Shown here one piece after another: positions 32,487 to 43,051 of a DNA stretch of 64,000 bases (positions within the stretch are counted from its first letter, which is position 1; each line of letters opens with the position of its first letter). The translations under genes were made by a program, and so were the position numbers. Source of the DNA: Anthostomella pinea (Eukaryota > Ascomycota > Sordariomycetes > Xylariales > Xylariaceae); the NCBI GenBank assembly GCA_963556695.1, contig CAUWAG010000018.1, positions 2,852,001 to 2,916,000 on the forward strand, given 5' to 3'. A model generated the notes under the pieces. The model ran no database searches and was not told the DNA's origin. It worked only from the letters and a program-made list of their open reading frames with translations.

Positions 32487-34322
32487 CTCGACAGAATTGT
32501 CAGAAGCGGCAAGGCTGTTGATGTTGAGGAGAGGGTATTGTGTGAAAGGAAGGTGGAAGAGTGCAGCTACATGGAAAGCTTCAAAGTGAAGCCATGTCGT
32601 TCAAAACGTCACAAGTTCCATGCCCCGGTTGCCAGGCTGCCAGGTGGCCGGTAGGAACACAGCTGGCAAACTTGCTGACACCTGGCACCAAGCCACCGTC
32701 CAACTTCAACGTCAAGTCAACGGCTGTTGCACGCTCCCTTAGGTTACCTCTGCGAGGAATACTTCTACATACCTTTACGAGGTATTCTTTTACAGGGGAT
32801 ACTTCCGCAAGGGACGCCTCTATAAGGGATCCCTCTGCAAGGAATGCCTCTACAACTGCAAGGGATGCCTTTACGAGGGATACCTTTACGAGGTGTGCTT
32901 TTCCACGAGTAGTAAACTTCCCCTTACTTATTGACAACCTTACGGCCGCATACGAAAGTGTCGGCGATGATGGAACAAGGTGGCAGCTGGTAGTTGGCAG
33001 AGCGGTGGCACATGCAGCTTGCAGGGATATGTTAGCCGGCAGTGGGATACTATTGAAATAACAATTCTCCTGAATATACCTACCATCTCTGGAAGTATCG
33101 TGGAAGTGAGGACTAGCGCGTCTTCTTGCTATCCTGTACCAGTGAGGCTGTATCTCCCGCCGCCTACTCCCTGTCTTTTTCAAGGGACGTTGAACGTGCA
33201 GTGATCATGGTGAACCCAGCACTTCCAAATCGCCTTCATTGGAGCGAAGATAACTACCTCCATGATAAAGCAAGACTGAGTGCGTGACCTCAAGATTAAA
33301 GGGACTACAGAGCCCTAGAACTGGAACGAATGTGGATGGCAACAGGTCCGATGATAGAATATACTGACGGCATGTCACCAGATGTGACACAACGAGCAAT
33401 GCGGCCTGCTGCCTGCTAATATATCTCCATGCCAGGGGTGTGCAATGAAAGGCCCAGGCCAGTGCCATCTGTGATGGCAATGGAAGCCCGCATGACTTGG
33501 AGTGTTTGCCATCAGGCTTGGCTCTCAAAGCATTTCCAGATTGAGAAATAGGTGCAGTATCATTGAAGTCATAATAGGCCGATAGGTCTAGTCTACCATT
33601 GCAATACAACCAAGTAGCTAGCATGTGATATGAAGTTGCACGCCTCTGGTTTATGGACATTACTCATCGGATGTGGGTAGACTATCTCCTACCAGTAGAG
33701 GTACGATAATGGCCGTTTAGTACACTTTATGCCCATTCATAGTGGCAGTAGGTAGCTATTGAATGCACGCCGTCGCCACTTGATAGGGTCCCAATGGCCA
33801 TTGTTAGCAAGATGGGATGGAAAAGGTGCTCCTGAATGGCATCATGCCCGAAGTAGGCAGCCATTGAATACACTCCCTGGTCAGTCGGACCTCACAATGG
33901 GGTTTGGATGCCAATCAGCTGGAGGAGAATAGACGCTCCAGGGGGCACGGTACCAGTAACCAGGCCTGTAGCCATTGTCAAGGCCCTCAGGGGGCATGCT
34001 ACCAGGCCTTCAGGGGGCATGCTACCAGGCCTGTAGCCATTGTCAGGCCTACCACCCAGACCCATTGTGATGGACAATGCTTTTTTACAATCAGTAATAG
34101 CGGAGCCTCGAAATCAGAGGGACTTTTTTTCTATAAAGTGGTGGGCAATTCACCTACCAAGGACCTCTCCTCCACAACCACACAACAATCTTCTCATCCG
34201 CCTCATCCTCCTCCACCACATCCATTGCTCACTCGCAACAACCAACACCTGCTTTGCAGTATCAACTTGCTTCCTCAATCACCATCACCAACAACAACCA
34301 CTTAAGACTCTCAACCGCAACA
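32487..34322. other. intergenic with minisatellite and short inverted/direct repeats
   Basis: No convincing gene. There are two blocks of repeats. The 15-bp minisatellite is listed separately. Near 33950-34050 there are imperfect copies of an AGGCCTGTAGCCATTGTC-type unit and of a CAGGGGGCATGCTACCAGGC unit. The last 200 bp carries a TATAAAG box near 34132 and a CT/CA-rich leader for the next gene. Confidence 0.5.
32755..32910. repeat. degenerate ~15-bp minisatellite
   Basis: Around ten imperfect copies of a 15-bp unit of the form TCTRCAAGGGATGCC. The phase is mostly maintained but one unit is expanded by 6 bp. The repeat is open in several frames by composition only. Confidence 0.75.
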
Positions 34323-34727
34323 ATGATCTGCTCAATCACCATCATCCTCGCCTCTCTGGCCGCCTTCGCCATGGGCGCTGCCATGCCCATCCTCCCTGAC
34401 TCGGCTAGCATCACTCAGCCCGGCTCGGCTATCGACTCTACCCATCGCCTGGGTCACAGCCAGGTGGTATCGCTTACTGCTGGTGTCGAGAAGCCTGAGA
34501 TCGCGAATGCTACCACGACCGTCGAGCAGCCCGAGCCCTTCGCTACCACAACCGTCGAGCAGTCCGAACCGACTCCCTCTGCCCTGACTGAGGTATCCCC
34601 CTCATCTACCCATCTCCTAACGGCTCAGAATTGCTACTGCGACAGTAAAAACTGCAAATACACTTGCTGCGGCTGGACCGGTTGTTTCCCGCAGACTGAT
34701 TGCTGCGAATGGGGTTGCAAGTGTTGA
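34323..34727 (+). CDS. small secreted cysteine-rich protein (effector candidate)
   Basis: Single exon, 134 residues, from the ATG at 34323. A signal peptide (MICSITIILASLAAFAMGA) is followed by a Ser/Thr/Glu/Pro-rich linker with two copies of TTTVEQ(P/S)EP. The C-terminal domain of about 30 residues has ten cysteines in the pattern C-x-C-x4-C-x3-CC-x4-C-x5-CC-x3-C-x-C (ending CCEWGCKC). Size, secretion and disulfide density fit a fungal effector or antimicrobial-type peptide. The linker could be proteolytically removed, as in pre-pro peptides. A TATA box lies about 190 bp upstream. No homology is claimed. Other options are a wall protein or a hydrophobin-unrelated surface peptide. Confidence 0.8.
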   Translation: MICSITIILASLAAFAMGAAMPILPDSASITQPGSAIDSTHRLGHSQVVSLTAGVEKPEIANATTTVEQPEPFATTTVEQSEPTPSALTEVSPSSTHLLTAQNCYCDSKNCKYTCCGWTGCFPQTDCCEWGCKC

Positions 34728-36100
34728 AGCTAAAGCGCTAATTGTGGAAGATCAAGAACCACATGGCATGAGGAACTGAACCTGAAGCGATGGTAAGTCG
34801 ATCTCTTCCCTGTGGCGGGGTCCTGAAACCGTCGAAATCATGCTGACCAAGTCTTTTACACTGCAGGATGAACGGACAGGAGAAGGAAAGCCGGGGGTTG
34901 TTTACTAGATAGTCGTCGCGTCTGCTTTCGGACACCAGCACGTTCCGATAACACACCGATAGACAATACAGCACCGTCCCCCCCCCCCCCCCCCCCCAAT
35001 TTGCTTCATATTATGACATGTCTTCGCTGCAATCACATGCTCTTGACATACCTCCAGGAATATTCGAGCCTCAAACCTCGGTGAGGAACAAAAAATTCAA
35101 TGATTCAACTGCTGTGGCAGAGTTCAGGGCAGAAGAGCACTGCCTAACCAGGCCCATTCTTGAAGACCGCATCCTTCAGTTACATTGGCCAGGTAGCCCG
35201 CAATCCATATTTCTTTCTAGGTTTACATCCGGCTTGTAGCCTCTACGGCTAGTCGAGCATGGCATCAACTCAACACACGGAGGTATCAGGCTGCTCGTCC
35301 CACCCCATCAGCCTGGCCAATTGAGACAAAACTGACAACCCTTACCCAAGTGATGCTGTGATGATGACCCCTTTCCTGTCCATCAAGCCCCAGGACGTGC
35401 GACGATAGCGGCATGCAAGCCGCTAAGTTGAACACAGGCTGGATAATCAGCATTCCAAGAGGAACACAGACTCCGGGCGGGCCGCAATTCTGTGAGTGGG
35501 ATCGATGATGCTGGATATTGCGTTAGGACTTCACCCCTATTCGCTCCCTATTAACCCCTATCCAGCCGCCCCTCCCTTTTTACCCCTCATCACCATCACG
35601 AGGACAAGGCAGAGCCCATACTCCATCTCAGCAACTTAGCCTTCTTCTTCACAATCAGTAGTCTCCCTCCTTCTAACACTCCGATGAGGTGGCACGTGGC
35701 ACGCTTGGAGTTTGGGGGGGTTAATCGCTGTCCTGATCATCTCGGCTGTCGCCGTCACCGTGTTCATAGCGTTCAAACCCCCGATGCAAGACCGCGCGAC
35801 GCTTGCCACGACCGTCGTATGCAATGAAACTGCGGCTCTAAGCCTCACCTGCGCTGTCTGCAACACTGCTGGGACGTTAAGTATTATCGAGTTCTACGTA
35901 ACGTAAGTCTCGCCACCTTTACCTTGCCATTCCTGGGCGAGCAACCCGAAGCTGGAGGAAGGGATAATGGTTTTCGAGCTGCCCATAGGGTTCCAAGCTA
36001 TAAAGGGCACGCCGGCTGCTGCAATCACCCCCCATAATTATCCGTTCGGCATGTCTCTATCCATTCTTGGATATCAATGCTATATTCATTTTGAGTATTG
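34728..36100. other. intergenic; poly-C run and one possible exon fragment
   Basis: A run of about 20 C lies at 34978-34997. At about 35710-35906 a frame reads a transmembrane-like segment (LIAVLIISAVAVTVFIAF) followed by a Cys-containing stretch up to a GTAAGT donor-like site. It could be one exon of a lost membrane protein, but no start or partner exon is found. Confidence 0.4.
34978..34997. repeat. poly-C homopolymer (~20 bp)
   Basis: About 20 consecutive C residues. The opposite strand is a G-run able to form quadruplex structures. The length is likely to be unreliable in any assembly. Confidence 0.85.
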
Positions 36101-37863
36101 CTATTTGCACCTAATAAGATCGGCAGCACGGCCCGCGACCGCGTACACCATCGTTATCATGTTCCCTCTTGGTATGATGGGCATGATACTCGCATCAATT
36201 ACTCTCAGATTCTTAACACCTTTCACGCTCAAGCGACTGTCCACCACAGCGCCCAAAGCGCATGTGCCACACGGATGGTAGTTGGTCGATGCAGAAGCTC
36301 GCGCCAAATCTTTAGCACCGTCGATCGTATCTGTAGGGTATCTTTTAGGAAGCCTCTTTCCCTCAGCTTTAAGGTAGGATGCCGATGGCTCTGTCTTTGC
36401 CAGTTTATCCAGCACCTGAATCTGTCGAGCATGTACAGTATCTCCACATCAAGTGGGTGCGAGTAGTACTTGAAGTCAACGCTGGGCTTGATTTGAGCAT
36501 CTGCAGACGTGATGTGGACAGACCCGGCAGAGAAAGGATGAGATAGCATGCAGTGCAAGGTGTCAAAGTTGCCACCCTCCTCGTCGGTAAGAGGTTTACG
36601 AGAGAGGAATGTGACGGCGGTTGCTTCATCGGCTGACTCAACGACCTTGCGAATGAAAGCGTCACGCTTGCGTATGAATGGTGACCAGCTCCCATCATCT
36701 TGCATATGCCGATCGAGCAGAGTCTCCAGCTTCTCGCTCTCGTCTGGATCCAGGAACGGCACAAGCGGCGTGTAAGCGAACGCAAAGGTGCCCTGCTCCG
36801 CCCAGGGCCCATATCTGTCCTTCTCATACAGTCTGCGAGCTTCCTCAACAGGCAGTGTTGTCCGCGGCGGAGCGTCGTCATTGAGCTCGAATGAGATGCC
36901 TGACCGTATGTGATCTTGCAGATTCTCCCCAACAGCCGGGTTGGCGTAGACGACGTCAATGCCGTGCTGCTCAAGGATAGCCGGGTCTCCAATACCAGAC
37001 AAATCTAGGATCTGTGGCGTGTTGAATGTACCCACCGCAATTATGACTTCCCTCTTCGCTCGAACTTCTTTCAAGACACCGTCTCGTGAGTAAACAACAC
37101 CACGGACTATCGGCTCCGGGCCGTCCTTTTCGATCGCTAATCTCTGTACCCAGGCATTGGTAATGTCCGTCAAGTTCGTCCGCTCGAGTACCGGATCTAA
37201 ATACGCGACTCCTGCATGACTGCGCTCATGCGTATCGCCAGTGATGTGGCAAGTCGATGTGTGCCCGCCGATCGCGTGTCCAGTCAGCGGATCACTCACA
37301 CACTCCAGGTCCAAGGTGCGGAAAGTGTCAACCCAAGCTTTCTGAAACTCGGTCACTCGTAATGGAAACGAAGCTTGAATTGGTCCATTCGATTTGCGGA
37401 TGTTCTCATCACTGTGCATGATATTCAGTTGCTCCTTGACTTCCCGACTCGGCGGCACAATAGTCTGGAACTTGAGGAAGTACGGCGCAAGAGTGTCCCA
37501 ATCCCACCCTTCATTCCCAAGCTCCGCCCAAGCATCAATCCCGGCAGCAGAAGGATAGATGAGCGCAAAAGAGTTGATCGCGCTGGTGCCACCTATAACT
37601 CGCCCGCGAGGGTGCTTGATGCGTCTGTTGTTCATGCCAGGAGCGGGCTCTGAAACATATTGCCAATCGAATTCGGGGTTTTCCCACATGCTGCCCGCCA
37701 GGCCAGGTGTGTAGATACGTTCGTCATGACTGCGATCCTCGCCAGCCTCTAGCACGAACACTGACACGTTCGGGTCTTCTGACAAGCGGTTCGCTAGAAC
37801 GCAGCCTGAAGTGCCGGCGCCGACGATGATGAGATCATACTCCGATATTCCCTGCTGTGCCAT
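36101..37863 (-). pseudogene. GMC oxidoreductase with a frameshift before the catalytic domain end
   Basis: The ATG at 37863 begins MAQQGISEYDLIIVGAGTSG, the FAD-binding Rossmann motif. It is followed by VFVLEAGED, the GMC signature PRGRVIGGTSAINSF, and a second signature with TFNTPQILDLSGIGDP. This is a choline-dehydrogenase/aryl-alcohol-oxidase type flavoenzyme of about 590 residues. Near 36425 the frame is lost (after VEILYMLDRF), and the family's C-terminus (KLAKTEPSASYLKAEGKRLP, then NYHPCGTCALG with the catalytic His, then VYAVAGRAADLI) continues in the next frame to TAG at 36101. There is no room for an intron. In the unshifted frame translation runs to 36229 and lacks the catalytic His. 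It is either a young pseudogene or a single-base error. Confidence 0.8.
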
Positions 37864-38956
37864 GTCGCGAGGTTGATTCTGAGGGCCTAGAGTGTGTCAT
37901 CGAAACCCCGTCTGTATAAGTATGTGTATATCGATGCGAATCTGGAACGTCTGCCTTTTGAAAAGGAGGCACGGTGCAGTGGAAGATGCTGAAGACTGTG
38001 CAGAGGAGCGACGCAGTGCAGGCGAACAGTGTGACGCAGGGAAGAACATTGAAATGCAGTGCAGGGGAGCAGCAAGATGACAGCCGATATGGCTGCGTCC
38101 TGCTCCTGGCTGTCGGGCTGTATGCGCTGTCGCCGGCGGCTTCTTAGCGTAGGAGCACTTCACGATTTACCTTCCTATTTGGGACAGCGTCTTCAAAGGG
38201 GGGCCGGGCACAACCCTCTACAACCTCATACCACCCCTCACAGCCCCAATACACTTCATCAAAACTCTTCGAGCCACTATCTCCCCCCTTTCTTCGCTCT
38301 TCCCGAATCTTTGCTCACCAAGTAGGTATGCAGACCAAGCCGCATCAACAACCGACCAAACGAGTGTACCCTGCAGAACAGTCCGCCGATATCAGTGAAG
38401 CATACGCCACGTTGCTCGGGCTGACACGTTGCTCGGGCTGACACGTTGCTCGGGCTGACTAAAGTCCTTGATCGAGATTTGAGAGTAGGCGAAACGCGTC
38501 TGGACACAGCACGTAGGTGGAAATGTCAGTCTTGAGGTCTGCGCAGTAGAAACAGCAACTCCGGTCATGTCAATTCGATCAGGGCGAGAGGATGTATTTG
38601 GGCTTCTTGTGGCACGTGGCAGTATAGAGACGATTGCGACTCAGTTCCCCCACGACACGCAGCAGGGGAATGGCGATGAACTCGTCGCTTTACTTGTAGA
38701 CCCTTGAAGGTTTAGAAACCATCGCCTTTGCCGCTCGGAAAGTCTTACAGGCGTTTTGGCACCTTGTCGCTAATTTTCTGTCCGACGAACAGATTGGCTC
38801 TTCTCAATCTGAGTGTCCTTTCTTCCTGCTTTAGCCCTTTACTTACGAACTGGATTGCATTCTTCACTCTGGCGCGGACAGTACCCCTTCTCGTTGTCGG
38901 CTGCTTCTCTGCAGGTGACGACTGATATCTTTCATTTGAACGGGTTCTTACATGCA
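37864..38956. other. intergenic with a 17-bp triple repeat
   Basis: No gene seen. Three perfect copies of the 17-bp unit ACGTTGCTCGGGCTGAC lie at about 38409-38459. Confidence 0.55.
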
Positions 38957-41793
38957 CTAGACCCTGTCCAATATAACGACTACATCGGTAGACGAGAGCG
39001 GTATCCGCCAGCCCATACGCGACTGACTGACTCCAGGCGCCGAGACATCATAAGCCACAGAATCCGAGTTCGTCTCAGCCCACATCACAGCAGCCGCAGC
39101 CACGGGACCACCCTCCATCTGGGCCAAGGTGACCGAGATCGCGGCCCCCTCAGCATCAAACCTAAAGCTCTGGATACTCCCAGCATCGATCGTGATCAGC
39201 ACGCCCAAAGGCCCAACGAAGACCCGGCGCCTCACCGGCCCCTGAACAGGGACGCTGACACCGCCATTGGTGTTGGACTCCAGCACACCACCATAGGCCA
39301 CCAGTCCAAAGGTCGCGTGCTCAGCAACGTAGGTCCCGGACCCCAGCACCATGCCCAGGAACCCGGGCCCGTAGTCGCCACTGTAGCCGTCCCACTTTAA
39401 GGTGTCAGGCCAGGAATGGAACGACGCTGCCGCGAAGCCGTCGGTGTTGATGTTGGATAGGGGCCCGCTGGTGCCGCCGTAGCCGGCTTGTAGAAGATAG
39501 GTGTCGGAGGGGTCGCTGCGGAATGCCGAGAGGAGCACGAGGGCGTTGAGTCCGGAGCCGTAGTGGTGGATCTGGCGCTCTATTCTTTGGAGCTTGCCTG
39601 CGTACTGGTCGAGGTCGTGTTAGACAATGGTTGGTAGAACAGGGGAGAGGTGGCTGAAATGCGGTTGTGCTTACGATGTTGTCCCAGTATCTGCGCGCAT
39701 TGCCATTCCAGCCCCAGTGTGGGATTGTGGGCATGTATCCCAGTACGCTGTTCACTGTCTTGGTTGCCGTGGTCGTCATCCCGAAGTGTCTGACAGTTCC
39801 CATTAGCAGATAACCTTTGGATAGTCAAATTGTCGGGATAGAGATCCCTGGTGGTTGCGAGGAGCAGTGGTACTCACTTTGTCCAGTAATAGACTCCCTC
39901 CTGTCCCGTCGAATCCCAGGCCATCTCGCTACCATAGGGGACCTCTTCAGAGTCCCACTGAACGGCTCGAGACATCATTGCCTGTGTCAAATTGTCCGCC
40001 TGCGAAGTCTGGCCCTCGCGCGTAAGATCCACCAGGACTTCTCCAAAGATCGTCTCGCCCATCAGCCCAACCCGGTTATATCCAACATCCGACTCCATGG
40101 CACGCATAATAGTGCCATAAGCCTGATTCAAATACCAATCCCAAGTACGACTTCCCACGAGCTCGGGATACGCCCTTGCAACTCGATAGAGGGACCAATA
40201 GGCCGCCGCAACATGCACATAATCATACGCCCGATCAATCGCATACGCCGCGTCGACATTCCAAGACGTCCAGCTACTCCAGACAAAGGCCTCGTTGTAC
40301 GCATACCCCGGAACGGCATCCGGCTCGTAAAAAAAGATGCTCTTGCGAACAGCAAAGTCCGCCGTCTGGACGGTACCCCAAAGCACCTCATCCACGAACA
40401 TCTCCAGCTTCGCGACCTCCCCAGCATCCGGCTGGATCGCCTGCTTTGTCACGGCGGCCAGGTACGCGCCCACGCCCCCTTCGTCGCTGAGCCCCGCGAT
40501 CCAGACGCGCGGGTCCTGCGTCACGATCGAGCGGGCCTCGTAGTCGTATGTCATGACCGAAGGGGCGCGGCCGAACGGGTCGGACGTCTCGTTGAACCAC
40601 TGCTCCGTCGTCAGGAAGCGGCCGAGGTCGGCTAGGACTTCTGTACCGGGCTTGGTGACGTGGTAGTGGATCGTCTGGACCTTCCCATCTTCGTACTCGA
40701 TGGTAAGCCGCGTGCGACCCCATGCGCTAGAGGAAGGCGTAATGCTGTAAGAGCCGGCGGATATCTCCTCGATTATTAAGGAGTCGGCGGGCTTACTGGT
40801 CATGGAGCTCACGTTCGAGGAAGTCTGGATGAAGAGCTGCGAGGGTGAGTCCCTGGGTATGATATATCCCGGCACGCCCATCGCCACCGGGGTACCAGTT
40901 CCCCTGATCGCAACATCGATGCCGCGAACACCATCCTTCGCAACCGAGAACCGCACGCCGAACTGCAACGTCTCACCCGGCTGTAATGTTCTCGACGAGG
41001 GCTTATTCCACGGCTGCGTGTTCGCCCACTCGTTCTCGGCCCAGGCCTTGGTCAGGACTTGCCACTCGTAGAAGCCCTCGAACGTCTGGCTGCCGTAGTT
41101 CGTGTCTGGATAGGAGGGCTCCACGAGTTTGCAATAGGCTTCCAGTGGTGTGCCGTTAAGGGGCGTCACGACGAGGGCTGCGCCGGTTCCTCGCACGGGA
41201 TTGGCTCGGATGTAGCCGGCGTCCATGCCGATGTACGGGTCTGATAGCGAACGCAAGCGCTGTATGTCAACGGCGGCGCGGTTGGTGAAAATGCTGTTGA
41301 ACTCGGCAGGAAATCCTAGGCTGCCGATCTCTACGGGACCCTCGCCGGTGTTTGTGACGTTGAAACGAAGCCCTAGGTCCCCTGAGATGTCGAGCCATTC
41401 TCGGATTACGTTCAGGGGCCCTGTAGGAAGCGTTGGTGACAGGTCTGATGCAGCTAGTGCGTCAGTCGCAATGGGGATGACAGTTTGACGCATCGTGGAT
41501 GAATCGACGTCCATCCAGTCGGTGCTCCCTTCTTCACGATACCGGTAGGTGATATCGCCCCAGTGATACTGGCCATTGCCCGCGCGGACGGATATCAGAT
41601 CAAAGGGGAGGAAGTCAAAAGTCTCGCCGGCGGGCGCCAGGGATACGAGGACCTGGGCATCGCGGACGATCTGGGCATTGAAATTGGTGGTGTTGAGGGT
41701 GATGTAGCCATTTCCGAGACCGAGATTCTCGTCCTGGCACAGAACACAGGAGACGAGGAAGGCAAGGGTCGAGAGCACCCTGTAAAATGCCAT
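38957..41793 (-). CDS. secreted DUF5695-family (glycoside-hydrolase-like) protein
   Basis: Model complement(join(38957..39604, 39675..39789, 39878..41793)), 892 residues. Both introns keep phase, with donors GTGAGT and GTAAGC and clear CTAAY branch points. A signal peptide (MAFYRVLSTLAFLVSCVLC) precedes a beta-rich N-terminal half with several N-glycosylation sequons (NTT, NVT, NVS). The C-terminal half is alpha-helical: WNVDAAYAIDRAYDYVHVAA, VGYNRVGLMGET, then YGSEMAWDSTGQEGVYYW and HWGWNGNARRYWD. These are marks of the DUF5695 family, which combines a beta domain with a six-hairpin-like toroid as in some glycosidases. An extracellular carbohydrate-active role is inferred, and the substrate and catalytic residues are unknown. 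The gene is intact, unlike its GMC neighbour. Confidence 0.85.
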
Positions 41794-43051
41794 CGCTGTT
41801 ATTGAGTAATGGTTGGAAGATTCGACTCCATGAGGGAGAGGTTCTGAAGGCCGTTTCTCCCATATGCTCTCCTTGTTACATACTCATAGGGCCACCCGAC
41901 CCCGTATGCACCGGTACCAGAGAAAAGGCCTTCTTTCAATATGTACTATGTAGATAGTCTTCACTCGCTCCGAGATCGACAACACTGCGGGGTATAGCCG
42001 AAGTTCAGGGTGCCATTGTAGACTTGGTAGATGGGAAATCAGGTGAGGTTGCATCGATCCCCAACAGCGCACGATGGATGGGTCTACCAGCATATGCAAC
42101 TACCTTCCCCTCCTGGATCACTCCTGAGGATGCCAGAACTAATGACGTCCACGTCACTGCAGAATGAGCCTCATGCACGAAATAGGACAGCTCAGCTTTC
42201 TGTTGCCCTACCACTTCAGCACTACTAGGCCCCTATTTGAGCCTCTCGAAGCTTTCAGCCCAAAAGCAGACGCTTGAGCATCAGTGGTTACTGTTATCGG
42301 GCCCAAGACAATATTAAATTCACCATCAGTACTTCCGCTGACAGCATCACCCCAGCAGCTTAGCCGCTGGGCACCACGAGCCCCATTGACAGGCGCTCAG
42401 ATCAGATGGACGGCCCAATCCAAGCATTCCCAGGTTACTTAATAAGGAGGCAAACTCCCTCCGGACTCAGTGTGATCACCGTTATGGGTAAAGCCTGCCA
42501 TGCATTGAGATTGGAGACTCAGGGGCATCCAGCTTACCTGTCTGGGTGTGATGGCGGTGATTGCTTAGTCTAGAGTCGACATTAGATTTGGAGGGGCAGT
42601 AGATCGGCCAAGTTCCTTGTGCCAACAAGATGAATTGGGTGCCGAAGTCAGCTTGAATGTGCGGACGGAGACCTATGAGAACTGCAACCGTGGCAACTTC
42701 GATCACACGTAGGAGTCAGCATCGAGCATGCCAGTGTGGAAGACGCATGACAACCTCGCAATGGCGGAGGGCATCACGTGAAGTGGTGAAAACAATGACT
42801 CGCACGAGCAACTGAAATCAGCAGGAAAAGCCACCCATTAGATTCAATAGGCCTGTCCCAGGGGGCTCATCCCAACACAGCAAACCCGGGAGATGCAAGC
42901 ATTGCTTCCATTAAACTAGACAGCTATGCAAGCGAAGTAGAACAAAACAGTGAGCCTTGCTGGTATGACCGAACCGGAACGCCGCCATTCCATGGACCTG
43001 ACAGAAACCATCGCGCTTTTCTATGATACAGATGAAGCGTATGAACAATGT
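41794..43051. other. intergenic; no gene seen
   Basis: About 1.26 kb without a credible exon. It marks the border between the accessory stretch to the left and the housekeeping island to the right. Confidence 0.55.

Noticed and set aside
32581..33183. 200-codon minus-strand ORF through the minisatellite
   Set aside because: There is no ATG, and the open frame is produced by the 15-bp repeat. No coding signal exists outside it.
33205..33660. 151-codon ATG-started minus-strand ORF
   Set aside because: The composition is unlike nearby genes, with no motif, no splice context and no neighbour logic. Chance is the simpler explanation.
36405..36992. 195-codon minus-strand ORF overlapping the GMC gene
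   Set aside because: It is a shifted frame of the GMC coding sequence with Ser/Arg/Leu-rich nonsense composition.
39817..40635. 272-codon plus-strand ORF
   Set aside because: It lies antisense to the intact DUF5695 gene, whose spliced frame and motifs are convincing. The ORF has a high-Arg, low-character composition.
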